Below are positions 42,101 through 52,316 of a stretch of DNA of 64,000 nucleotides, piece after piece. The translations under genes were made by a program, and so were the position numbers. This stretch comes from Lotus japonicus (taxonomy: Eukaryota; Streptophyta; Magnoliopsida; Fabales; Fabaceae). The notes beneath the pieces are model-generated. The model was given only the letters and a program-made list of their open reading frames with translations. It ran no database searches and had not been told where the DNA came from. The first letter of the stretch is position 1; each line of letters opens with the position of its first letter. Location of the stretch: positions 35,097,158 through 35,161,157 of the forward strand of contig NC_080042.1 of the NCBI RefSeq assembly GCF_012489685.1. The letters are read 5' to 3'.

Positions 42101-44488
42101 GGCAAGTTTTTGGGATTCATGATCACATCCAGAAGAATAGAGATAAACCCAGATAAATGCAAGGCAATTCAGCAGATGAAAAACCCTTCTAATGTGAAGG
42201 AGGTCCAACGTTTAACAGGGCGAATAGCAGCGTTATCTCGGTTTCTTCCTAAGTCTGGTGACAGATCTTTCCCTTTTTTCAAGTGTCTTCGCAAGAATGT
42301 CGCATTTGAGTGGACGGCGGAGTGTGAGGAAGCTTTTGTTCGCCTCAAGGAACTCCTATCGTCGCCACCGATCTTGTCGAAGCCAATACAGGGACACCCG
42401 CTGCATTTGTATTTTGCTGTAAGCGATAGTGCTCTGAGTTCTGTGATATTGCAGGAGGTAGATGGCGAACATCGAATTGTTTATTTTGTTAGTCACACAC
42501 TCCAGGGCGCAGAGGTCAGATACCAGAAAATCGAGAAGGCAGCATTAGCGGTCCTCGTCACCGCCCGGCGGTTAAGACCTTACTTTCAGAGTTTTCCAGT
42601 AAGAGTGCGGACGGATTTACCCCTGAGACAAGTGTTACAAAAACCGGATTTGTCAGGCAGATTGGTCGCCTGGTCGGTTGAATTGTCCGAATATGGGTTG
42701 CAATATGATAAACGAGGCAAGGTTGGCGCACAGTCGCTGGCTGATTTTGTGGTGGAATTAACCCCAGATCGGTTTGAAAGAGTAGACACACAGTGGACTC
42801 TCTTTGTAGATGGATCCTCCAATAGCAGCGGCAGTGGCGCGGGAGTAACGTTGGAGGGACCAGGGGATCTAGTACTGGAACAATCGCTGAAATTTGAGTT
42901 CAAAGCCACAAACAACCAGGCAGAATATGAAGCTCTCATCGCCGGGTTGAAGTTGGCGCGGGAGGTAAAGATCGGGAGCTTGTTGATAAGGACGGACTCG
43001 CAGTTGGTGGAGAATCAAGTGAAGGGCACTTTCCAGGTCAAAGATCCTAATCTGATCAAGTACCTGGAGCGAGTGCGATATTTGATGACGCTTTTTCAAG
43101 AGGTTGTGGTGGAATATGTTCCTCGGACTGAAAACCAGCGGGCGGACGCGTTGGCCAAATTCGCGAGCACGCGAAAGCCCGGCAACAATAGAAGTGTGAT
43201 TCAGGAAACGCTGGCGTTCCCCAGCATTGAAGGCCAGCTTATAGTATGTGTGGACAGAGGGGCGACATGGATGGGGCCTATATTGTCTATCTTGGCGGGG
43301 GACCCGGCGGAAGTAGAGCAATGCACAAAGGAGCAGCGGCGAGAGGCGAGCCACTACACTCTCATCGACGGACACTTGTATCGCCGTGGTTTTTCGGCGC
43401 CATTGTTAAAATGCGTGCCGCCAGAAAAGTACGATGCGATCATGTCTGAGGTGCACGAGGGAGTGTGCGCAAGCCACATTGGGGGGAGATCTTTGGCTTG
43501 CAAGGTGTTGAGGGCGGGATTCTACTGGCCCACCCTCAGGAAAGATTGCATGGACTTTGTGAAAAAATGCAAAAAATGTCAAGTGTTTGCTGATTTATCT
43601 AAGGCACCGCCAAAGGAGCTGGTAACGATGAGCGCCCCGTGGCCTTTCGCCATGTGGGGCGTGGACTTGGTCGGACCTTTTCCGATCGCCAAGTCGCAAA
43701 TGAAGTTTATATTGGTGGCGGTGGATTATTTCACTAAGTGGATTGAGGCCGAGCCCTTGGCCAAAATAACCTCTGCAAAAATAGTCAACTTCTACTGGAG
43801 GCGAATTGTTTGCAGGTTCGGGATCCCAAGGGCGATCGTATCCGACAACGGGACCCAGTTTTCAAGCAATCAAACTAGAGAATTTTGCAAGGAAATGGGC
43901 ATACAGATGAGGTTTTCCTCTGTGGAACATCCGCAAGCAAACGGGCAAGTGGAATCTGCAAACAGGGTAATCCTGCGTGGATTAAGGCGGCGGCTCAAGG
44001 AGGCTAAGGGAGCATGGCTGGAGGAACTCCCGGTGGTGCTATGGTCATACAACACCACTGAGCAATCCACTACAAGGGAAACCCCCTTTAGAATGACCTA
44101 TGGGGTTGATGCTATGTTGCCAGTGGAGATTGACAACTTCATATGGCGAACCCAGCCAGATTTTGAAGGGGAGAATCAGGCCAATATGGCGGCGGAGTTG
44201 GACCTTTTGTCGGAAACGCGTGACGAGGCGCACATTCGGGAAACAGCAAAGAAGCAGCGCGTGGCGGCAAAGTTCAACAGCAGGGTTCGCGTCCGAGATA
44301 TGCAGGTCGGCGACCTGGTCCTCAAGTGGCGATCGGGAGCCCCGGGAAATAAGCTTACTCCTAACTGGGAGGGGCCCTACCGCATTATTAAAGTTCTTGG
44401 TAATGGGGCCTATCATTTAGAAGAGCTTGATGGAAGGCGGCTACCTCGGTCGTTCAATGGTTTGAGCTTGCGCTACTATTATAGTTGA
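39122..44488 (+). CDS. gag-pol: Tat gag-pol polyprotein, intact
   Basis: 1788 residues from the first ATG (METRRRRQHHS). Order: Arg/Pro-rich N-terminus; gag fold at about 125-330 (DPKDHLLYFNTKM, SMAWF-type core); a CCHC-like knuckle C-x2-H-x4-H-x4-C (40354-40395); protease LLDQGSSADIIY (about 40830); RT with CVDYTDLNKACPKDSYPLP, MPFGLKNAGATYQR and YVDDMIF (about 41967); RNase H (about 42400); archaeal-type RNase H LFVDGSSNSSGSGAG (about 42803); integrase zinc finger H-x3-H-type with KKCKKCQ (about 43575); integrase core WGVDLVGPFP, DNGTQF and ANGQVE. No stop or frameshift. It copies and integrates the element. No chromodomain is visible at the C-terminus, as expected for Tat. Confidence 0.95.
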   Translation: METRRRRQHHSPVRQRISPPRRPHRVILDSPVRTAGVQPPSPPPSPPPPPSPSQVGSLERSPENSPAPEQQPAVTQEQWRHLMRSIDNIQQRNEHLQAQLDFYRHEQRDDGSREADSVAEFRPFSEYVESVAIPDNMKTLVLDSYSGDSDPKDHLLYFNTKMVIIAASDAVKCRMFPSTFKSTAMAWFTTLPRGSISNFRDFSSKFLVQFSANKNQPVTINDLYNIRQQEGESLKEYMARYSAASVKVEDEEPRACALAFKNGLLPGGLNSKLTRKPARSMEEMRARASTYILDEEDDAFKRKRAKLEKGDTSPKRAKKDKNGEDKGDGKQQRQDKGKPALRPTKEQLYPRRDDYEQRRPWQSKSHRQREEADMVMNTELTDMLREARGANLVDEPEAPKYQSRDANPKKWCEFHRSAGHSTDDCWTLQREIDKLIRAGYQGNRQGQWRNNGDHNKTHKQEEERVDTKGKKKQESAAIATRGADDTFAQHSGPPVGTINTIAGGFGGGGDTHAVRKRHVRAVNSVHEVAFGFVHPDITISMADFEGIKPHKDDPIVVQLRMNSFNVRRVLLDQGSSADIIYGDAFDKLGLTDSDLTPYAGTLVGFAGEQVMVRGYIDLDTIFGEDECARVLKVRYLVLQVVASYNVIIGRNTLNRLCAVISTAHLTVKYPLSSGNVGKLKVDQKMARKCYNNCLNLYGKKSALVGHRCYEIEASDENLDPRGEGWVNRPTPIEETKALKFGDRTLKIGTRLTEEQETRLTKLLGENLDFFAWSCKDMPGIDPNFICHRLALNPSVKPVSQLRRRLGGDKGKAVQQEVDKLLAAEFIREVKYPTWLANVVMVKKANGKWRMCVDYTDLNKACPKDSYPLPSIDSLVDGASGNELLSLMDAYSGYHQIRMHPADEDKTAFMTARVNYCYRTMPFGLKNAGATYQRLMDRVFAGQVGRNMEVYVDDMIFKSVRGLDHHQDLGEAFGEIRKHNMRLNPEKCSFGVQGGKFLGFMITSRRIEINPDKCKAIQQMKNPSNVKEVQRLTGRIAALSRFLPKSGDRSFPFFKCLRKNVAFEWTAECEEAFVRLKELLSSPPILSKPIQGHPLHLYFAVSDSALSSVILQEVDGEHRIVYFVSHTLQGAEVRYQKIEKAALAVLVTARRLRPYFQSFPVRVRTDLPLRQVLQKPDLSGRLVAWSVELSEYGLQYDKRGKVGAQSLADFVVELTPDRFERVDTQWTLFVDGSSNSSGSGAGVTLEGPGDLVLEQSLKFEFKATNNQAEYEALIAGLKLAREVKIGSLLIRTDSQLVENQVKGTFQVKDPNLIKYLERVRYLMTLFQEVVVEYVPRTENQRADALAKFASTRKPGNNRSVIQETLAFPSIEGQLIVCVDRGATWMGPILSILAGDPAEVEQCTKEQRREASHYTLIDGHLYRRGFSAPLLKCVPPEKYDAIMSEVHEGVCASHIGGRSLACKVLRAGFYWPTLRKDCMDFVKKCKKCQVFADLSKAPPKELVTMSAPWPFAMWGVDLVGPFPIAKSQMKFILVAVDYFTKWIEAEPLAKITSAKIVNFYWRRIVCRFGIPRAIVSDNGTQFSSNQTREFCKEMGIQMRFSSVEHPQANGQVESANRVILRGLRRRLKEAKGAWLEELPVVLWSYNTTEQSTTRETPFRMTYGVDAMLPVEIDNFIWRTQPDFEGENQANMAAELDLLSETRDEAHIRETAKKQRVAAKFNSRVRVRDMQVGDLVLKWRSGAPGNKLTPNWEGPYRIIKVLGNGAYHLEELDGRRLPRSFNGLSLRYYYS

Positions 44489-45438
44489 TCGCAGGCGAGA
44501 AAGCGAGCAAGGCGGAGTCGCCGGAGCCAGAGATCTTTAAAATTTTCTGAAAAGTGTTTCCAAATTCTCCAATGTATTACAAAAACAAAGCGTGCTCTTT
44601 TTCTCCGAAATGAGTTTTTTAATGAGGCGCTCCATTAAAAAAATAAAACGAAAATTCACGAAATTCGTGTCCAAAAATTCCAGGGATTCCCTGACGATCG
44701 GAATTGCCGATCGACTTAAAGAATTACGGCGATCACTAAGTGGGACAAGCTTGATCCCCAAAGGGGCTTGCTGGAACCCTGAAGGTGGCAGCGATTCCAC
44801 AAATGGCCTTTGACGCCTGGGAATCACCCCCCGGAAAGTCTGACGTGATCGCCGGTCCCGTAAACGATGTGCTGGGTAAGTCTCGCCAGAATACGACGAG
44901 CGCCGTTAATTAGGCAAAAGTCTTGGGACCTCCAAATGGCCATTGGGATCCAAGCATTGTAAGCCCCGAGCGGGCAAAGCCCCGGGCGAAGCCCTCGAGA
45001 ATGGAGGCCGTTTTCTCCCTTTGGGGAAAACGTCTAAAGTCTTGGTGGTGGAATACCAAGCAACAAGTCCTAGTTAAAATTAATGCACGAAATCGTTAGG
45101 CGTAATTCAATCATATGACGCGTGAAAAACAACGCAAGATATAAGGTCGGCGAATGAATAAGGTGGAAGGCGAGTGCTTGGTCACTCAGGATGTTGAGTA
45201 TTTTACTACTTCGGCGTGTTGGGGGGTTAAACTATGAAACTCGTTCTTAAATTTTTTAAGCAATAAGAATACGGCGACCAAAAAATGTACGGCGAAGAGC
45301 ATTCCAACATGGTTTACAAAATATCCAACGGCGATATAAAAAGCTACGGCAAGGTGGCGAGGTTGCTTAAACATAGATGCATGGCGGAAAAGTACACTAT
45401 AAGGTGGCAGTAAAAGCTAAAGTAATGTTAAAATTACA
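44489..45438 (+). other. GC-rich spacer of the Tat element
   Basis: Non-coding between pol and the antisense ORF. It has repeated words such as GGCGA and AAGGTGG, and inverted GC-rich words near 44960-45030 (AAGCCCCGAGCGGGC). Short frames only. Confidence 0.6.
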
Positions 45439-45963
45439 TTATTCATTGTTTTCTTTCTCTTTCTCTTTATCTTGTTCTTCTTCTTCCTCTTCTTCTTCAG
45501 TCGCTGTCCAGAGGTGTTGGTCAATCAGGGGAGGATTGTCGGGACCAACCAGTCCTTCAGCGGTTATCTCTTTCATTACTCCCATGGCGCTAAAGTCAAA
45601 GTTCGGGTACAAAAGTTGGGCCTGATCTTTGGCGAGGTAGAAACCGCGCTCGCGGTTGTCGAGGGCGATGTCAGCGGCTTCTTCCCTCGCCTCAGTGGCT
45701 TTGGTTTTCTCCGTCGCCAGCTCGTCCTCGAGCACTTTGATTTTTGCCAGTTGGGAAGCAATCTCGGCATCTTTCGAGGCGAGGGCCTCGGCGTGAGCAC
45801 CAGTCGTTTTCTTGATTTCCTCAGCTGTGGCTTGCATCACCGCCTCCATGTCAGACCTCGCCAGGGCCAGGGACTCGGCAGACTTTTTCTCTTGCTCCGC
45901 CAGCGCCTTCTTCACTAACTCCAGCTTAGATCCCAGTGCACAATAGGACACATGTAAAGGCAT
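45439..45963 (-). CDS. Antisense coiled-coil ORF of the Tat element
   Basis: Up to 174 residues on the minus strand. About 100 residues of Ala/Glu/Lys heptads (LVKKALAEQEKKSAESLALA onward) are followed by a compact conserved-looking segment ERGFYLAKDQAQLLYPNFDF and an acidic tail of eight Glu. Antisense extra ORFs downstream of pol are an established feature of plant Tat elements. The first dozen codons (MPLHVSYCALGSK) look unlike the rest and lie at an AAG|CTGGAG junction, so they may be intron; upstream exons would then lie beyond the 3' LTR and be lost. Function unknown. Confidence 0.65.
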   Translation of the reverse strand: MPLHVSYCALGSKLELVKKALAEQEKKSAESLALARSDMEAVMQATAEEIKKTTGAHAEALASKDAEIASQLAKIKVLEDELATEKTKATEAREEAADIALDNRERGFYLAKDQAQLLYPNFDFSAMGVMKEITAEGLVGPDNPPLIDQHLWTATEEEEEEEEQDKEKEKENNE

Positions 45964-46015
45964 TTAAAAGACACACTTAGCTCTCATACTTCGAGCTCGG
46001 TGTCTTGTGGACTAG

Positions 46016-46277
46016 TGGACTGGGCGAGCCCCTAGAGGGGCAACGCCCAGCATATAGCCCGCCCCGTGGCGGGGCCCTGGCCTTAAATTGGGCCTTGATC
46101 TCGGAGGCCCAATTGACCCAATAGGTAGTACCCGAGCTCTATAAATTGGAGGTAGTTATCAGTTGTAAGGGACGGGGGCTCATTTGATGAAATCATACAT
46201 GAAATTCAGCATTCTCTCTCTAGCGCAATTTTCCACTCTAGGTACTATACCTTTCATCAATGTTCATGGCAAGAACA
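46016..46277 (+). repeat. Tat 3' LTR
   Basis: 262 bp, same ends as the 5' copy, followed by the second AGGTG. It lacks one CT dinucleotide of the 5' LTR. Confidence 0.9.
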
Positions 46278-46431
46278 AGGTGGAATAATTTTTTTTATTT
46301 AAATTATAAAAAAAAAACAAATTAATCTCTTCCTTCATCTAATTAATATATCTTCCTCACTAATTAATCCAGTACATCATCACTTTCAACACAATATAAA
46401 TGAATCATAACAAAGTAACATTGACTCCAGG

Positions 46432-46796
46432 TAGGACTGTTCATGGTTCTCTGAAAACCGAAGCTAACAAAAAACCGAACAGAAAATCGAATCGTTTAAG
46501 AACCGAACCTTTAAGAATCGAACCTGAATTGAAAAACCGGTTCGATAACCGAACCAAAATTTCAACTACCAGTTCAGGTTCAGTTCGGTTCGAACCATAG
46601 TATATCGGTTCGGTTCGGTTCGAACCATACTATTAATATGCATGTTTTACCGAATTGGTTAACCGAAATTTGAAACCGGTTCGTTTTGGTTCGAACCATA
46701 CTATATCGGTTCGGTTTGGTTCTCTCGAACCATAATTTTGGTTCAGGTTCGGTTTCGGTTTGGTTCAAGCAAAGAACCGAACCATGAACCGTCCTA
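46432..46796. mobile_element. hAT-type MITE rich in GGTTCG inverted words
   Basis: 365 bp with terminal inverted repeats TAGGACTGTTCATGGTTC and, complemented, TAGGACGGTTCATGGTTC (17 of 18 identical). It is flanked by the exact 8-bp duplication ACTCCAGG (46424-46431 and 46797-46804). The 8-bp duplication marks hAT. The interior is an array of GGTTCGAACC-type palindromic words. No ORF. Confidence 0.88.
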
Positions 46797-47470
46797 ACTC
46801 CAGGTTCTAATTGTTTCAAAACAATATCTCAAATTCTTTTTCCAGATAAACCTTAGTAGCAACACTAGTTAGCACCTACGCAGATCTCAGCATACAGAGC
46901 ATTTCAATTCGCCAGCCAATAATAAGCCAAAAATTCATCCTTGATTGATGCTTGACTTCTTCTTCTTTGATCCATTTCCCCTCCTCCCTGTTGCAACCCA
47001 GAAATTCATCCCAATCTTCTTCTCCTTACCCCGACCCAGACCAAAACAAATTAAACCACACCCATCTCTTTTAACAAAAAAGAAAAGAACAGTTAGGAAT
47101 TGGGAAATTAAGCTGAAGAACAAGTTCAGGTTGAAAACCCAGATGTGATACGTGGGCTTCGGGTATCGATGGATCTTGCAGCTCTTCTCCGTCGACCTTC
47201 CCAACCCTAATTTCAACCCACCCCTCATCTCTCTGATAATGGCGATCCCACCCACTGCTGCCACCCTTCACCGCCCGATTTCAGACCACAAGACTATCTT
47301 CCTCTCTCTCTCACTCACTCACTCAATTCCCTATCTTCCCTTCTCTCTTATAAGTGGTGTTGATACACTTGAGCAGCATAAGAGGACGACAAGTCTGGTT
47401 GATCCATCACGCGACGGTGGTGGATCGACGACAGGGAAAGATTACGACGGATCTGATTGTGGGTAGATGG
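46797..47470. other. Intergenic, no gene supported
   Basis: Positions 46935-47470 are pyrimidine-rich with a CTCTCTCT/CACTCACT tract near 47300. The reading frames on both strands lack motifs. Confidence 0.4.
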
Positions 47471-49235
47471 TGTAACATCCCACACTCGAACCAATCAGGT
47501 GATGACCATTAGTCGACAAATTAACCCTATAACTAGGAATGGACTAGGATTAGGACTCTAACTAAGCCAGAGGTAGTATAAATATCTAAATATACATATA
47601 TATATATATATACATATATGTATGTGGGATTGTATGTGTGTGTGCTTGTGTATATACATATGCTTTATTTTCTATACACGATTTACGATGCGATGATAAA
47701 ACGTTGGTATGACGATTAGATCGGCCCGACAATTGAAAGTACCAAAGACATGGTCGTCATGACTCCCATTTAATTGAGTAACTCGAGTAGATGAGGATAT
47801 GAAACTACTCTGATCGAATCTCTTGACTGTAGTAACACACTGTCTTAGATCGGCCGATAGTCGAACCAACAAACCAAACCCTAGTATACAATATGTGTTA
47901 GTATTAGGCATTCAGAGGGGAAATACACTACTAGAGAGCCCTTAGTAATCAGAAATGATGAAGCATAGTAGCCAATTCGTCCCGACTTGAAGACAGAATA
48001 AAATAATTGACCAACTGGTGCCCTAGGTTACTATTCATCCATGATGACACACTACTATTCATCAATAGTAAGCACCATGATGACTTCTAGTTCCCATAAA
48101 CCCCTCTTGAATGATGCCTGGACGTGTTCAGACCTGCAGTAGCCCCTAGAACCTTGTGATAATCAGCTTGCATGCAATTCCATAGGTGGTGCAACTTGGT
48201 TAAGCTCTTAATCTTGATTTACTTAATTTAGCCACTTACAACTTATAAAATGGTGCCCATTCGAACCCCTTGAGCCTCATACATTCCATTCCAACACTTA
48301 GCCTCTTCAAACTCCTAGAGAGCTCATAGAGAGTGAGAGACCGAGAAGAGCTTCACAAGCTTCTTCTCTTCAATTATCATAATTAGCTGAGTGTTAGAGT
48401 GTAATTTTCATTCCAATAAGTTCCTAAGAGAGTGAGGATTCGATCTGGGTCAGTTTCGTGAAGCTTTGAGCCCAGAAAACCCAAACCCGCGAGCAACCTG
48501 CAACTCCGGCGAGCATTCCCCATAATCCGGCGAGTGCTCTGACCTACAACTCGACTTTTCTCACGCTCCAAACCTCCATAGCAACACCCATTGGCACCAA
48601 ACTCATCACCATAACCTGTAGATCAAGTTCTAGTGCCCATAACAACACGGCGGTGACGATTTAGACACCTCCGATCGTCTTCTCTGGCGAAGTGAGTTTC
48701 TGCAACTCATTGATTCAAAACTTACCCTTAAGCATGTTAGGACATTTTTAGGAAGCTTTAGACTAGTTTGGAGCCTCAAATCATCACGAATTAGTAGAAC
48801 CAATATTTGATTTTTCAAACTCGAGCATGCTATCGGGTTGAGCTTCAAGCCTCGAATTAGAGTGCCAAATTGATTAGTTTATGCTTCTGGAACATGGTAG
48901 AGCCTTTTAGGATAGGTATGAACGATGATAAAGCTCTGAGGTGAAAAACCTCAATTTCACCTCACGACCGATTGGAAAACTGACCAATTGAGGTAGTTAC
49001 AGTACTCAGATGCTTCTGAAAATGGCATAGATGAAGTCAGAAGGTTGGAGACTATTGGAATAGAGTATCAGAAGTTAGTTTTAGCTTAGTTTATGAATTT
49101 CTTAATTTGCCAGTAAACTTGGAATTAATTTGTACTTAAGCTAGATTAATCAGCTTAATTAAGTGATTCTGAACTTGATTATGATTTAGGAATGCTAGAA
49201 ATAGAGTAATGAAAAACCAGAAGTCAGAGGTCAGT
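47471..49235 (+). mobile_element. LTR fragment, family E
   Basis: Starts TGTAACATCCCACACTCGAA, a typical LTR opening. It has a promoter-like segment (TATAAAA at 48244-48250 followed by CT-rich leader sequence), a (TA)n/(TG)n tract at 47585-47665, and a possible splice donor near 48690. The 3' end is lost where the minus-strand family-B LTR begins at 49236. Confidence 0.5.
47585..47665. repeat. (TA)n/(TG)n microsatellite
   Basis: ACATATATATATATATATAC and TGTATGTGTGTGTG runs within the family-E LTR. Confidence 0.85.
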
Positions 49236-49983
49236 TGTAACGCTCCGATTTCTCGAGTGTCACACTGTAAGGCCCGAGTTTTTAAGTTCATACTAAGTGA
49301 ATAAACTTCTTATTCACGATTAGGGTTGATGTAATGTGAAGGGAAACCTGAACGAAAGTTTATTAAATGAAATATATTTATGAAGGAGGAAGTTCAGGAA
49401 AAGTTCAAGGATTGCATTATGATCGATAAAAGTTATAGCACGAACGTTTTACGCTTAAACCTAGGTCAGAAACCCTAGTATATAGCTAATTTTCACTTTT
49501 AGGCACGATGGCAGTTAATTCCAAAAATCTTCAGAGAAATGTTAGAACTTCTCTTTTTCCATATATCACAATCATTTCGAGGCGAAACTCTAGGATCTAC
49601 GAACGTCCGATTCCAATCATCGGAAGTTTGCCGAAACCGAATCCCTGGTATTTCAAAACCCTAGAATTTCCCGACTTTGAGGACTTTATCTATTCAGAGC
49701 TTCAAATGAATATTCCACACGCGTACACCCATTTCTCTTGATGATTTCAATCTTTCTTCAGAAGGAAGTTTTCCATTCCGACATTCGAGGCAAAAAGCAA
49801 CTTATCGGGTAAAATAGTTTTACACCGACTTTGCACCGACTTTGCATTAGTTGCCAAAAATACAAGGAGACATCTTCTTAGCTTGGGAATTCCTTTGCCA
49901 AAACCTATCTTAGAATTCATGGTGAATGACGCCGGAAAAATCGGATTCGCGGAACTTTCATTTTCCCGCGAATTTCCACCTTC

Positions 49984-49991
49984 TATATATA
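49984..49991 (+). promoter_or_regulatory. TATA box of the family-A LTR
   Basis: TATATATA in ACCTTCTATATATAGC, conserved in the reverse copy (27989-27996) and followed in both by sequence leading to CTTCGAGGTATAGTCGC, which looks like an exon end with a GT donor. Confidence 0.6.
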
Positions 49992-52316
49992 GCAAATAAA
50001 GGAAGAAAAAACACAATTTTCCTCCATTTTCTCTCCTCTAAACCGCGGCCAAGAACAAGGAAGAAGGAAGAAGAGTTTTTCTTCATCGTTTGCTTGATCG
50101 TTGATCCGTTAGTTGCTACTTCAAGGCTTCGAGGTATAGTCGCTAATCCTTACCTCCGATCGCTTTTTCCATAGCTTTTCTGTAGAGTTTTCTGAGTGGA
50201 TAGTTTATGGGTTTTTGCAAAACTATCCTGAATCTTTCATTTCTGATTCTAAACCTCTTCTATGTATGCCCAAGATCACTTCTGCCGGATTAGATTTTCC
50301 GTTATGTCGCCGGAATTCCGCCGGAATCAATTTGAACCTAAAATACCCATTTTATGTAGTTTTTGAGTAAAGTTCCAATCTTTAGGCTGTAAACTATCGC
50401 CTTAGCTTAGTGCTAGTAGGATTAGTTGTCATAAACGTCGTTGGTGACGTCCCTGCAAAATTTTATTTTTGGGATTTCAGTTTTGAAAATCCTAAGTTAA
50501 AAATCATGACCAAAATACTCCTGCGACAGTTTTTGATCCGATAATTTTTCCGAGTTCAGAATACCCTTAGTTACGGCTTATGAAAGCATAGGAACCAAGT
50601 TTGATCGAAGAAAAATCGAACCCTACAATTACCTATAGTGGCCGAGAGCTATTAAGGGGGAGGAAGAAATTTCCTTTTCCGAAAACTTGTCTTTTCGCGC
50701 TAGATTATCGTACCTTAGAGTATAGATTACTTCGAGTAACCTTAGTAAGTATCGATAGCTTAGTTTCCGATAGATTCTGATTGATTTTTGTGGTTTTGTT
50801 CTAAAGGTGATTTTGAGGAATTTCCTGAGGATCAACACCTTGCTTGTGAAGAAGAGTTTGAAGTTTTTGCTGGAGAACCTTCAGGTGAGGGCTTCTCACT
50901 GAATCTCTAGTTAATGCTTAGGGTCGATGTTTCGACATTGTTTACTGTTTATGCACTGGGATTGTGTGTGATTGAAAATGTTTTCTGAGGCTTCGGCTGA
51001 CAATGTAGATGATTCATCTACTGAATGTTTTTGAAGATTGACTTACATGCTATGTGCTATGTGGGTAATCTAGGATGTGTGGTGCATGCTTTATATGCTA
51101 AGTGCTAAGTGTTTATGATGCGATTTATTGATATATGACATGTTGTCGATTGTGATGATTTAAATATGCTTTACACTGAAAATCTGAGATTCTGAATGGT
51201 GAGAATAGCGGGCAGGTCATGCCGATTTTATTTTGAGAGTTTTGAGAAAGTTTGATAGGACGAACGAGGTTCGGGCCTTGTATAGGGTTTATGGATCGAG
51301 ACATTCTCTGGAGTCATTTGGGGATTCGAAGATCCCGAGAACTTATAGGAATTGCGATAAGACTAAAAAGGATATTATTTTGAAAAGAAAATTCATAAGA
51401 CATTAAACAACCTCTAAATCTTTAAGTAAGGGTAATAATCTCGAAAGGAGGCTTTGGATGAAAATCATAGTTTGGAAAACGAGAAGTGTCGTTGGATCCA
51501 AGTGTTGAGTCTGTTGTTGTTGTGCTGTTGGAGCAGCGTTGGTTGTTGTGCTGTTGGAGCAGCTATGTTGTGGGGCTATCCTGGGGATAAGTCCGGGGAA
51601 CCGTTAGTTCCCGAGTATGTGATACTCTTGTGCTGTTGGAGCAGCGATGTGTGTTGTGAAGTGTGTCTTTTGTCGCAGAATCGACTTTGCCTTAGGGTAA
51701 GATTTTAGAGACTTTAATTTACCTAGAACACGTGGCGACGTGTCGAGTGAGGACGGAGACGTTGTTTGACTAATCATCCTGCATTCATGCAACATTAATG
51801 GGGTATTAACACAGGACGTACTCTGGACCTCGTCGGATTCCAAAATGGTCATAAGACCCGGATTTCCGTGATAGAGCGTCTGTAGACGTCTCTTGTAGCA
51901 GACCGAAATGGCAGACCTACGGGTTACGGCTGATCTGACTACCGTTGTTGTTGGAGTAAGAGGCACGCGGGCCGAAATGGCACCACCGTGGCTGGTGAAG
52001 GGCTGATCCGTTGATGTCCATCCGTTCCGGATTGCATATTGGTTGACTGGGTTAACCTGCATACATATCATGCAACATGCATACTAATTTAGTTGTTGAG
52101 TGTGATTGCTATTTGATTATCTTACTTGTAACATGCTAAGTGTTATTATTGCGTTCATGTTATTGTGGAACATGCAACCCTAGGAATGATATCTTTAGCT
52201 ATAAGCCTAAGTGGCTATCTATTATTTGTACCTATTGGATTTATTATCTACATAGTTCTTTAGAGTTGACCCTCGCGTCTTCTGTGTGTGTTTTGGCGGA
52301 CAACGCCTTTTGTCAG

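Larger units (their letters stand above)
38695..46277 (+). mobile_element. Full-length Tat-lineage gypsy retrotransposon
   Basis: 7583 bp between perfect target duplications AGGTG (38690-38694 and 46278-46282). LTRs are very short for a Tat element (264 and 262 bp) and differ at about three bases plus a 2-bp indel, so the insertion is young but older than the Sirevirus at 2290. It has a single uninterrupted gag-pol ORF with a second, archaeal-type RNase H (a Tat-lineage feature), a 1-kb GC-rich spacer and an antisense ORF before the 3' LTR. It looks potentially competent except that I see no good polypurine tract directly before the 3' LTR. Confidence 0.93.

Noticed and set aside
41891..43375. 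Several minus-strand ORFs of 100-168 codons under the Tat pol gene
   Set aside because: All are shadows of the pol coding frame.
45472..45918. 148-codon plus-strand ORF opposite the Tat antisense ORF
   Set aside because: It begins in the poly-Phe complement of the poly-Glu tail and shows no motif; it is a mirror of the antisense frame.
47330..47470. Possible first exon near CTCACTCACTCA
   Set aside because: No splice-linked continuation or protein motif was found before the LTR at 47471.
52140..52316. Earlier start for the LTR-A ORF
   Set aside because: The first 59 codons are hydrophobic read-through of LTR sequence that is not preserved in the reverse copy, whereas the AG-ATG junction at 52317 is.
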